Shown piece after piece: positions 1 through 5,994 of a stretch of 9,050 nucleotides of DNA; the first letter of the stretch is position 1, and every line of letters begins with the position of its first letter. The notes beneath the pieces are model-generated. The model worked only from the letters and a program-made list of their open reading frames with translations, did no database searches and was not told the DNA's origin. Location of the stretch: positions 1 to 9,050 of the forward strand of contig JBGPZW010000136.1 of NCBI GenBank assembly GCA_041493955.1. Direction: 5' to 3'. A program made the position numbers and the translations under genes. The stretch is from QHYU01 sp041493955 (GTDB lineage Bacteria; Acidobacteriota; Terriglobia; Acidiferrales; UBA7541).

Positions 1-70
1 CGGCGCGACCATTCGATGAGGGGCGCGCAACCTTCTTGTCCCCCGCGCCGTCCAACTAGGCAGGGAAGGT

Positions 71-91
71 CCCCGAAAGGGGGTTGCCATG
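71..91 (+). promoter_or_regulatory. Ribosome binding site inside a GAAA-tetraloop hairpin before the FecR gene
   Basis: CCCC (71-74), GAAA (75-78) and GGGG (79-82) form a short stem closed by a GNRA-type loop. It can be extended outward by G-T wobble pairs. The G-run is also the Shine-Dalgarno sequence (AAAGGGGG, 76-83), five bases before the ATG at 89. Folding would therefore hide the ribosome site. Whether it regulates anything is unknown; four strong pairs may simply open during translation. Confidence 0.45.
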
Positions 92-1768
92 AAGCGTCGT
101 CACTTAGGTTTTCTCGCGATCCTAGCCGCGGCAAGCCTTGCACTCTGGACGCCACCCGCCGCCGCGCAGGCTTCTGACTACAGCTACGCCCGCGTGGTGC
201 GGCTGAGCCTGGTGGACGGCGACGTGCAGGTATTCCGCCCGGACCAGTCGCAATGGGAGCAGGCGGTGGTCAACCTGCCCCTGCAGGAAGGCTTCAGCAT
301 CGCCACCGGCCAGGGCCGAGCCGAAATCGAGTTTGAAAGCGGAGCCACCGCGCGCCTGGCGGAAAACTCCGTGCTGCAGTTCACCCAACTGGCGCTCTCC
401 GATGGCGGGCGCATCACCCAGCTCACGCTGACGCAGGGCACCGCAAGCTTCTACGCCAACCTGACCAGCCAGGATTCTTTTGTCGTGCTGACGCCGACTG
501 TGCAGGTCAGCATCCCGGGGAAAGCCAGCTTCCGCGTCGACGCGTCGGACGCCGGCAGCAATGTGAGCGTGATGAAGGGCGAGGTTTCGGTGGATTCCCA
601 GGCAGGCACCAACCGCGTGACCAAGGGACATACCCTCGCATTTAATCCCAGCGACCCGGACAACGTGGAAATCCGCCGCAACTCCGACGCGGACGAGTGG
701 GACAGCTGGGTGGCCGATCGTGAGGAAGTGATTCACACGGGCAACACTGCCACTCTGCGCTACGTCAATTCGCCTTACACCTACGGACTGTCGGATCTCT
801 CCAACTATGGGGGTTGGTACAACTACGGCGGCTACGGCCGCTGCTGGCGGCCGAACGGAGTCAGCTTCGGCTGGTCGCCCTTCTGGAACGGCAACTGGGC
901 TTTCTACTCCGGCCTGGGTTGGACGTGGCTCAGCGTCGAGCCCTGGGGCTGGGTCCCGTATCACTTCGGCAGTTGGGTTTTCTCGCCGGCCTATGGCTGG
1001 CTGTGGGTGCCGGGCTTCTTCCAACAGTGGCAACCTGCCCGGGTGGCCTGGGTGCGCGTCGGCACTCAAACTGCCTGGGTGCCGGTGCACCCACATGACC
1101 AGATCGGGCAGACGCCCGCCAACTTACAGCAGGGCGCGATGACGACCCCCAATGGGTTCATTGGCGCCAATCCGAACGCAAAGACCGGATTCATTGGCGC
1201 AGAGGGGCACAAGCGAATCCTCGTCGGCGCGGATGAGCACATCCGGCTCTTGAAAGAATCCGAGGTGGGTCCGCCTGCGGGGCAGTCCGCCGTAGCCGGC
1301 GGCGCGCCTGCGACTCCGCCTCCGCCAGGCATCGTGTACGACTCGAAGGGTCACACCTGGGTGAACAACCCCGCCCGTCCGGGTAACCCGGCAGGCAAGG
1401 TCGGCGACGCGCGACGCGACGGCGATGGCGTGAGGCCGGCCAAGCAGGGCTCCTCGGGCAGCACCCCGCCGACGAAGGTTGGCGATGCACCGCGGGGCGC
1501 TGGCGACACCAGGCCCGTGCGGCCCGGCTACTCGGGAAGCATTCCGCCGAAACCGCCAGCCCCGCCGCCTGCTCCGCCGCAGGCCCAGCCGCAGCGTCCT
1601 GTGAGCCCGCCGCCTCCAGCGCCGAAGGCGGACCGGCCGCAGCCGCAGACTCAATCCGCGCCTCACCCCGCGCAGCAATGGCAATCCGCGCCGCGTGCCT
1701 TTTCACCGGCGCCTGCTCCGCGGAGCGAATCGCGCGCCGCGCCAAGTGCGCACACGCACTGGCGGTAG
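89..1768 (+). CDS. Secreted FecR-domain protein with Trp/Gly-rich DUF6600-like region and Pro-rich tail
   Basis: A 559-aa exported protein, probably periplasmic or cell-surface. Residues 1-28 form a signal peptide (MKRR, hydrophobic core, likely cleavage after AAAQA). A FecR-like beta-rich domain covers about residues 35-195; the stretch around EIEFESGATARL (79-90), the repeated short beta-strands and the VMKGEVSV segment (161-168) are typical of FecR. Residues 240-335 are very rich in Trp, Gly, Tyr and Phe (RCWRP at 251-255, then WNGNW, EPWGWVPYHFGSW), matching the region I know as DUF6600, often fused to FecR in Acidobacteria. GFIGA occurs twice (356-360, 367-371). From about residue 393 the chain is low-complexity and Pro/Ala-rich, with two 26-aa repeats at 437-488, and it ends without an anchor. 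Canonical FecR transduces iron-siderophore signals to an ECF sigma factor, but no sigma factor, TonB receptor or cytoplasmic domain is present, so that role should not be assumed. The ATG at 89 has an AAAGGGGG ribosome site 5 nt upstream. Confidence 0.85.
   Translation: MKRRHLGFLAILAAASLALWTPPAAAQASDYSYARVVRLSLVDGDVQVFRPDQSQWEQAVVNLPLQEGFSIATGQGRAEIEFESGATARLAENSVLQFTQLALSDGGRITQLTLTQGTASFYANLTSQDSFVVLTPTVQVSIPGKASFRVDASDAGSNVSVMKGEVSVDSQAGTNRVTKGHTLAFNPSDPDNVEIRRNSDADEWDSWVADREEVIHTGNTATLRYVNSPYTYGLSDLSNYGGWYNYGGYGRCWRPNGVSFGWSPFWNGNWAFYSGLGWTWLSVEPWGWVPYHFGSWVFSPAYGWLWVPGFFQQWQPARVAWVRVGTQTAWVPVHPHDQIGQTPANLQQGAMTTPNGFIGANPNAKTGFIGAEGHKRILVGADEHIRLLKESEVGPPAGQSAVAGGAPATPPPPGIVYDSKGHTWVNNPARPGNPAGKVGDARRDGDGVRPAKQGSSGSTPPTKVGDAPRGAGDTRPVRPGYSGSIPPKPPAPPPAPPQAQPQRPVSPPPPAPKADRPQPQTQSAPHPAQQWQSAPRAFSPAPAPRSESRAAPSAHTHWR
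1397..1552 (+). repeat. Two tandem 78-bp units coding a 26-aa Gly/Pro-rich repeat
   Basis: Inside the tail of the FecR-domain protein, residues 437-462 and 463-488 are successive copies. Each starts KVGDA, contains an Arg-Pro pair in the middle and ends near GS-x-PP. By eye 14 of 26 residues are identical and the DNA has diverged further, so the duplication is old. It is probably a flexible spacer. Confidence 0.7.
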
Positions 1769-1798
1769 AGAACTAGAGCGCTTACAGCAGCATTGCTC

Positions 1799-1831
1799 AC
1801 GGCCCGTGCAGGCGCACGGGCCGTTTCGTTT
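1799..1831 (+). terminator. Rho-independent terminator after the FecR-domain gene
   Basis: A perfect 11-bp stem, ACGGCCCGTGC (1799-1809) with GCACGGGCCGT (1814-1824), encloses a 4-base AGGC loop and is followed by TTCGTTT. It lies 30 bases after the FecR-gene stop and ends that transcript. The minus side has no T-run, so it probably does not serve the opposing Memo operon efficiently. Confidence 0.8.
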
Positions 1832-1900
1832 GGGGCTCAGGGAATCGAACCAACGCTTGCTGCAATCCCACAACGCGGCCGCAGTGAAGTCGCTCTAAGA

Positions 1901-1949
1901 GGGATTCCTTCCGGCAGGCCGGAATCCTCGATCGCTGCGCTCGGAATGA
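1901..1949 (-). repeat. Diverged copy of a dispersed palindromic repeat
   Basis: Read on the minus strand this stretch starts TCATTCCGAGCG (1949-1938), continues to CGAGGATTCC (1930-1921), then carries a hairpin TTCCGGC-AG-GCCGGAA (+ strand 1909-1924) and GGAATCCCTC. The same elements, CATTCTGAGC and GAGCGAGGAATCTC, occur in the larger palindrome at 6751-6883, so I read the two as members of one family. It lies between the ends of two convergent genes, a usual place for REP-like elements. The rest of the 1769-1981 gap holds the terminator and a short tRNA T-arm-like sequence but no convincing gene. Confidence 0.55.
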
Positions 1950-1981
1950 GAGCGGAAGTGGTGAGGATTGGGGCAATTGGT

Positions 1982-2791
1982 TCAGTGGACCACGACGCCG
2001 GCGTAACCGACCACCTCTTCGAGGTCGCCGGTGATGTCGCCGGAGGTGGCGTAGCGCACCAGGTCCGCGCGGGTAGCGCCCAACCTCCGGACGGCGGTGA
2101 GCATGGTCACGGCCGGCCCGTAGCCGCACATGGTGATGCTCTCGCGGCGCACGGTGTCGTAGAGCCCGCGCGGATCGAGCGCCAGGAGTTTGTCGATGGC
2201 TTTGTGGTCCTTGACGCGCGTCACGCGGTCGTGTTCGTAGTGGTTCATATCGGAGCTGGCCACCACCAGGACCGGCTCATTCTGCGCGCCGAGCACTTCG
2301 GCAATAGCCTCCCCCAGATCCGCCAGGTTGGAGTACTGCACTGTGCCCAGGGCGATGGGGACAAAGAGGAATTCGCCCGCCAGGCGTTGCAGGAAGGGCA
2401 ACTGCACTTCCAGCGAGTGCTCGGCGCGGTGCGCCACTGAATCCTCGCGCAGCAGCGGGCAGGCGCGCTTGAGGTCGGCCGCCAACGCGCTATCAATGTG
2501 CGCCTCGCCGAGCGGCGTGCGCCAGGCACCTTCGGAGAGAATGGCCAGAGGCTCGCCCTGCGGGTAGTGTCTCGGCCCCAGGATGATGAAGCGCCGGGGC
2601 AGCTCCAGCTTGCCATACACCGCCCCGGCCACGTGGCCGGAGTACATGTAGCCGGCATGCGGCACCAGGCAAGCCCGCGCGCGCAGCTTTTCTGCGGCGG
2701 GTGCGCCGCAAGCCAGATCCTCAATTTGCCGGGCGAGTTCCGCGGCATCGGCAGGATAAAAGCGACCAGCGACTGCAGGGAGGCGGATCAT
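1982..2791 (-). CDS. amrB: MEMO1-family protein (AmmeMemoRadiSam system protein B)
   Basis: A 269-aa protein of the Memo family, related to extradiol dioxygenases such as LigB. The N-terminus carries the family signature VAGRFYP (residues 7-13). His45 (VPHAGYMYSG), His75 (LGPRHYP) and Cys222 (MCGYGPAV) match the metal ligands I recall in human MEMO1 (His49, His81, Cys244). HSLEVQLPF (125-133) and SSDMNHYE (179-186) are further family blocks. Human MEMO1 is described as a copper- or iron-binding redox protein; the bacterial substrate is not established. In many genomes it is encoded with AMMECR1 and a radical SAM protein, and neither is present in this window. The ATG at 2791 was chosen because the signature starts at once and GGAGG lies 5 nt upstream; a longer reading to 2893 would run into the preceding gene. 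It is the last gene of a three-gene operon, 19 nt after the secreted protein gene. The symbol is used loosely. Confidence 0.87.
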   Translation of the reverse strand: MIRLPAVAGRFYPADAAELARQIEDLACGAPAAEKLRARACLVPHAGYMYSGHVAGAVYGKLELPRRFIILGPRHYPQGEPLAILSEGAWRTPLGEAHIDSALAADLKRACPLLREDSVAHRAEHSLEVQLPFLQRLAGEFLFVPIALGTVQYSNLADLGEAIAEVLGAQNEPVLVVASSDMNHYEHDRVTRVKDHKAIDKLLALDPRGLYDTVRRESITMCGYGPAVTMLTAVRRLGATRADLVRYATSGDITGDLEEVVGYAGVVVH

Positions 2792-2810
2792 GGGTGCCTC
2801 CAAGCGCGGC

Positions 2811-3173
2811 TCAGAGAGGTTTCGAGGGTTTGCCTTTGATCCGAAGCGCGACGTTGCCGCCGGCTTCGCACTGGATTTCCACTTTGTCGCCATACTGGTA
2901 ACCGCCCAGGTCGATGATCTGCTGCATCCGGTCTCTCACCTCGGCCGAGTAAGTGAAGGTGCGAATCACGCGCTCGTTTTCGCGGCTGCGCACGGTGATG
3001 GCCACGGGGTTCGCGTGCATCACTTCGCCCTGGAATTTTTCCAGTTTCGTCTTCGGCTTGATGGTCTTGATGACGATCGGCTTGCTGGTGTCGATCTGCG
3101 CGCGCACCGGCGCCGCCATGGCACCCAACGCGGCTGCGGCCACGAGCGCGACGCAGATGCGGCAGCGCGGCAT
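2811..3173 (-). CDS. Small secreted protein of unknown function
   Basis: A 120-aa protein with a clear Sec signal peptide: MPRCR, a hydrophobic Ala/Val-rich core, likely cleavage after PVRA (residue 25). The mature part of about 95 residues is basic and predicted to be beta-rich. It has a central VAITVRSRENERVIRTFTYS segment and a C-terminal IDLGGYQYGDKVEI block, ending KIKGKPSKPL. I do not recognise a named family; similar short exported proteins with a GGYQYGDKVEI-like motif seem to recur in Acidobacteria, but this is from memory. The start is well supported: ATG at 3173 with GGAG five bases upstream, two bases after the stop of the preceding gene. It is the middle gene of the Memo operon and is probably translationally coupled. 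After export its only cysteine (residue 5) is lost with the signal peptide apart from one at about residue 103, so a disulphide is unlikely. Confidence 0.75.
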   Translation of the reverse strand: MPRCRICVALVAAAALGAMAAPVRAQIDTSKPIVIKTIKPKTKLEKFQGEVMHANPVAITVRSRENERVIRTFTYSAEVRDRMQQIIDLGGYQYGDKVEIQCEAGGNVALRIKGKPSKPL

Positions 3174-3175
3174 CT

Positions 3176-3517
3176 TTACTCCGTCTCCTCGTCCAGCGAG
3201 ATCTTCAGCGACTTCAGGAACTTGATATCCTGCGAAGTGATATCGAGCTTCGCCGGCTGGCGCTCTTCCTCCAGTACTTCCTGGTCCACCTGGATGTGCA
3301 GGGACTCCAGGAACCGCCGGTCGTGCGTGGTGATCTTGGCCAGTTGGGAATCGCGCCGGGCCAGGCCAATCGTGGCATCGAGCTTCAACACGATGTCGTA
3401 CCCGGCTGCGCGCACGCCGGCAATGGCAGAGGAAATCCGCTCGGATTCCGACACGCTGTCGTTGATGGCGTGGCCGAGCTCCCGCAACAACTGCTTGAGC
3501 TGATCATCCAGTTGCAA
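3176..3517 (-). CDS. Hypothetical cytoplasmic protein with a duplicated 19-aa motif, TTG start
   Basis: About 113 aa, acidic and mainly helical, with no signal peptide or membrane segment. The reading frame is open up to an ATG at 3679, but that extension is Gly/Arg/Pro-rich and spans the promoter, so I place the start at TTG 3517, where GGAGGG lies 7 nt upstream. Residues 1-55 look like amphipathic helices (LQLDDQLKQLLRELGHAI, then SESERISSAIAGVRAAGYDI). The C-terminal half carries two similar segments, residues 62-80 and 93-111, sharing the pattern IT-x2-D-x2-FL-x-SL-x-I-x2-D-x-E, joined by a Glu-rich linker. I recognise no family. It is the first gene of the operon with the secreted protein and the Memo protein, and its stop lies two bases before the next ATG. 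The coding assignment rests on the ribosome site, the promoter, tight spacing and the conserved-looking repeat. Confidence 0.7.
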   Translation of the reverse strand: MQLDDQLKQLLRELGHAINDSVSESERISSAIAGVRAAGYDIVLKLDATIGLARRDSQLAKITTHDRRFLESLHIQVDQEVLEEERQPAKLDITSQDIKFLKSLKISLDEETE

Positions 3518-3550
3518 GACAGGTCCCTCCGGGAAAAACCCCCCGGCACG

Positions 3551-3579
3551 ATTGTAGGGCGCGGCCGGGGCGGATACAA
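3551..3579 (-). promoter_or_regulatory. Sigma70-like promoter of the three-gene Memo operon
   Basis: On the minus strand a -35 TTGTAT (3579-3574) is separated by exactly 17 bases from a -10 TACAAT (3556-3551), 3/6 and 5/6 matches to consensus. Transcription would start near 3544, leaving a leader of about 27 bases before the TTG codon. That leader holds a small CCGGG/CCCGG hairpin (3529-3546) that partly overlaps the ribosome site. The promoter location also supports the late TTG start over the ATG at 3679. Confidence 0.6.
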
Positions 3580-3666
3580 GACCCTGGCCTGCCCCACGCG
3601 TGTCCAACCCGCCTACATCCCCGCGCCGGCCTCGTCCCCGGGCCGGCTTTGTACTAAACTTCCGGG

Positions 3667-3924
3667 GTGGCCAACTCACTTGTCAACGTCCTGGCCGGCG
3701 CCGCAGGCCCTTTTCTGCGCACGCTCTGGCGCATCGCGCGCCAATTGTTCCATGAGACCACCGGCGCGCTGTTCATCTTGTTCGCTGCGGTCGGCGCGGC
3801 CTCGGCCTGGCGGGAATGGCACAAGGGCGCGGCGCAGTGGCTGGTGGCGCTGGCCATCGGCTTTTCGCTGATGATGGTGATTTTCGCGGTGGCGTCATTC
3901 AGCAGCGCCCGCCGCGTGCGATAA
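3667..3924 (+). CDS. Small membrane protein with two predicted helices, unknown function
   Basis: An 85-aa protein starting with GTG. Residues 1-30 are an amphipathic stretch with LRTLWRIARQLFHE (18-30). Two hydrophobic segments follow, about 33-48 and 57-78, separated by a charged loop (WREWHKG), and the tail is basic (ARRVR). I do not recognise a named family. It lies 13 bases upstream of the methylmalonyl-CoA mutase gene in the same direction, so the two are likely cotranscribed. No Shine-Dalgarno sequence precedes the GTG. TAAACT at 3655-3660 sits where a -10 box would put the transcript start on or next to the GTG, so a leaderless message is possible. An internal ATG is available only at Met69, inside the second helix, so GTG is the reasonable start. 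Confidence 0.65.
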   Translation: MANSLVNVLAGAAGPFLRTLWRIARQLFHETTGALFILFAAVGAASAWREWHKGAAQWLVALAIGFSLMMVIFAVASFSSARRVR

Positions 3925-3937
3925 CGGCGCAGCCATC

Positions 3938-5581
3938 GTGGCCAAACATACGCAAAACGAAAAAACGACGCCGCTGCGGGAAACCCTCGCGGAGAGACGG
4001 GCCCGCTTCACCACGCTTTCCGGGATTCCGCTCCAGGCGCATTACTCCGCCGAAGACCTGCGGGGCTGGGACCCGGAGAGCGCCCTCGGCTATCCCGGCG
4101 AGCTCCCGTTCACCCGCGGCGTCTATCCCACGATGTACCGCGGGCGGCTTTGGACCATGCGCCAGTACGCGGGTTTCGGCAGCGCGGTCGAATCGAACCA
4201 GCGTTATCGCTACCTACTGAGCAAGGGCCAGACGGGGCTCTCGGTGGCGTTCGACCTGCCCACGCAGATCGGGATGGACTCCGACCACGCGCTGGCGCGC
4301 GGCGAGGTGGGCAAAGTCGGCGTGGCGATCGATTCGCTCGAGGACATGGAAACGTTGTTCGAGGGCATCCCGCTCGACGGCGTCTCCACCTCCATGACCA
4401 TCAACTCGACCGCCGCCATCCTGCTGGCGCTTTACGCCGCCGTGGCGAAAAAGCAGGGCGCCAATCTCCGGAAACTTTCGGGCACGGTGCAGAACGACAT
4501 CCTGAAGGAATACATCGCCCGGGGCACGTATATTTACCCGGTGCGGCCGGCAATGCGCATCGTCACCGACGTGTTTGCGTGGTGCCGGACCGAGCTGCCG
4601 AGTTGGAACACGATTTCGATTTCCGGCTACCACATCCGGGAAGCAGGTTCGACGGCGGCGCAGGAGGTGGCCTTCACGCTGGCCGACGCGATCGCTTACG
4701 TGGAAGCAGCGATCGAGGCGGGGCTGGCGGTGGATGAATTCGCGCCGCAGCTTTCCTTCTTCTTCAACGCGCACAGCGACCTGCTCGAGGAAATCGCCAA
4801 ATTCCGCGCGGCGCGCCGCTTGTGGGCCCACCTGATGCGCGACCGCTTCGGCGCGCGCGACCCGCGCTCGCTGCTGCTGCGCTTCCACGCGCAGACCGCC
4901 GGGTCGGCGCTCACCGCCCAGCAGCCGGAGAACAACCTTGTCCGCGTGGCCATCCAGGCGCTCGCCGCCGTGCTGGGCGGCTGCCAGTCGTTGCACTCCA
5001 ATGCGCTCGACGAAGCGCTGGCCCTGCCCACCGAGCAGGCCGCGCTGCTGGCCCTGCGGACCCAGCAGATCATCGCCCACGAGAGCGGCGTCACCAACAC
5101 GATGGATCCGGTCGGCGGTTCGTACACCATCGAAAAGCTCACCGACGAAATCGAAGCGCGCGCCCGCGAATACGTCGCCAAGATCGACGCGCTCGGCGGG
5201 ATGCTCCGCGCCATCGAAACCGGTTACGTGCAGGCCGAAATCCAGAAGGCGGCCTACGAATACCAGCAGGCCGTCGAGCGCGGCGAGCAGGTGGTGGTCG
5301 GCGTCAACCAGTTCGTTGCCGAGGAAGAAAAGCCCATCCCCACGCTGCGCATCGACCCCGAGGTCGAGCGCTCGCAAATCGCGCGGCTCAACGCCCTGCG
5401 CGCCCGGCGCGATGCAGCCCGGGTGCGCGCCGCTCTGGCGGCTGTCGAGGCCCGCGCACGCTCCGGAGAAAACCTCCTGCCGGCGATTCTGGCCGCGGTC
5501 GAGACCTCAGCCACCGTAGGCGAGATTTCTGACGCCCTGCGCCGCGTCTTCGGCGAGTACACCGAATCCGTCGTCATCTAG
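3938..5581 (+). CDS. mcmA1: Methylmalonyl-CoA mutase, large (catalytic) subunit
   Basis: A 547-aa adenosylcobalamin-dependent mutase chain that interconverts (R)-methylmalonyl-CoA and succinyl-CoA in propionate, odd-chain and branched-chain catabolism. It contains only the substrate-binding TIM barrel and ends at YTESVVI, without the C-terminal DxHxxG cobalamin domain of full-length enzymes, so it needs a separate small subunit not present here. Compared with Propionibacterium MutB as I recall it, Tyr63, Thr65, Arg70, Arg75 and Tyr77 (YPTMYRGRLWTMRQY) match Tyr75, Thr77, Arg82, Arg87 and Tyr89; Gln185, Arg195 and His232 match Gln197, Arg207 and His244. Tyr77 and Arg195 mark methylmalonyl-CoA mutase, since isobutyryl-CoA mutases have Phe and Gln there. 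Gln271 replaces the usual Arg283. The start is GTG with a weak ribosome site; family homology begins near residue 21 (RARFTTLSGIPL), so the N-terminus may vary slightly. No meaB-type chaperone or epimerase gene is in the window. Confidence 0.95.
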   Translation: MAKHTQNEKTTPLRETLAERRARFTTLSGIPLQAHYSAEDLRGWDPESALGYPGELPFTRGVYPTMYRGRLWTMRQYAGFGSAVESNQRYRYLLSKGQTGLSVAFDLPTQIGMDSDHALARGEVGKVGVAIDSLEDMETLFEGIPLDGVSTSMTINSTAAILLALYAAVAKKQGANLRKLSGTVQNDILKEYIARGTYIYPVRPAMRIVTDVFAWCRTELPSWNTISISGYHIREAGSTAAQEVAFTLADAIAYVEAAIEAGLAVDEFAPQLSFFFNAHSDLLEEIAKFRAARRLWAHLMRDRFGARDPRSLLLRFHAQTAGSALTAQQPENNLVRVAIQALAAVLGGCQSLHSNALDEALALPTEQAALLALRTQQIIAHESGVTNTMDPVGGSYTIEKLTDEIEARAREYVAKIDALGGMLRAIETGYVQAEIQKAAYEYQQAVERGEQVVVGVNQFVAEEEKPIPTLRIDPEVERSQIARLNALRARRDAARVRAALAAVEARARSGENLLPAILAAVETSATVGEISDALRRVFGEYTESVVI

Positions 5582-5614
5582 CCCGGCCTCCGTGGCTTTT
5601 CGCGGTGAGAACGC

Positions 5615-5986
5615 ATGCTTGAAATCTTTTTTCTCGTTGTGGCTGGATCGGCCATTGCCGCTTACGCGCGCGGTCGAGGCGGATCGCCGTGGGTCTGGGG
5701 CAGTGTGGCCATCGGCGGGTATTTCCTTCTGGGTGCAGTTCTTCCTTTTGCCCTTCGCGTATCGCGAGAGTCAGACACCTTTCCCTTTTTCTGGGTGGCG
5801 GGCCTGGGCTGGCTCGGTTTGACCACTCTCTGCGCGCGATTCCTGCTGGGGCGCGGCCGGCCCGCCCCCAGCGGCTTGTGGGTCTGCCCCAACTGCAAAA
5901 TGCTCAACGCCCACTACTCCGTCCTCTGCGAGGCTTGCCGGCAGCCCTACGGCAGGCCCGGCGCTGCCAGCGCACAGAAGCCGTGA
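5615..5986 (+). CDS. Membrane protein with C-terminal zinc ribbon, unknown function
   Basis: A 123-aa protein. Three hydrophobic segments, about residues 2-18, 26-47 and 57-76, are followed by a basic linker (RFLLGRGRP) and a C-terminal zinc ribbon with Cys91, Cys94, Cys105 and Cys108 (CPNC, 10 residues, CEAC). The knuckles should be cytoplasmic and bind one zinc ion; such treble-clef or ribbon tails usually act in protein or nucleic-acid contacts. I do not recognise a specific family. The ATG at 5615 follows a GGTGAG-like site, 33 bases after the mutase stop. The next gene starts 8 bases downstream (or overlaps by a GTGA if the upstream GTG is used), so the pair is cotranscribed. Confidence 0.72.
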   Translation: MLEIFFLVVAGSAIAAYARGRGGSPWVWGSVAIGGYFLLGAVLPFALRVSRESDTFPFFWVAGLGWLGLTTLCARFLLGRGRPAPSGLWVCPNCKMLNAHYSVLCEACRQPYGRPGAASAQKP

Positions 5987-5994
5987 GAACCCTG

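Noticed and set aside
122..1096. Long open frame (324 codons) on the minus strand
   Set aside because: It lies antisense to the FecR-domain gene, has a His/Val/Arg-rich composition typical of GC-rich shadow frames, and shows no domain.
1831..1900. Functional tRNA gene on the minus strand
   Set aside because: Only the T-loop consensus is good; the T-stem, acceptor stem and anticodon stem do not pair.
1793..2440. Open frame of 215 codons on the + strand
   Set aside because: It overlaps the Memo gene in antisense and begins inside the terminator hairpin; the Memo motifs on the other strand are decisive.
2792..2893. Longer N-terminus for the Memo gene
   Set aside because: It would overlap the 3' end of the upstream gene, while the family signature begins six residues after the ATG at 2791, which has a good GGAGG site.
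3518..3679. ATG start at 3679 for the repeat-bearing hypothetical protein
   Set aside because: The extra 54 residues are Gly/Arg/Pro-rich, cross the -10/-35 promoter, and would overlap the divergent gene's start.
3925..3937. Regulatory leader or riboswitch for the B12-dependent mutase
   Set aside because: The gap is only 13 bases and the region before 3667 shows no cobalamin-riboswitch B12-box-like sequence.
4214..5377. Long open frame (387 codons) on the minus strand inside the mutase gene
   Set aside because: It is antisense to a gene with clear family motifs throughout; its composition is that of a mirror frame.
5689..5994. Extended N-terminus of the AlkZ-related protein
   Set aside because: This stretch is the out-of-frame reading of the zinc-ribbon membrane protein gene; homology begins after the ATG at 5995.
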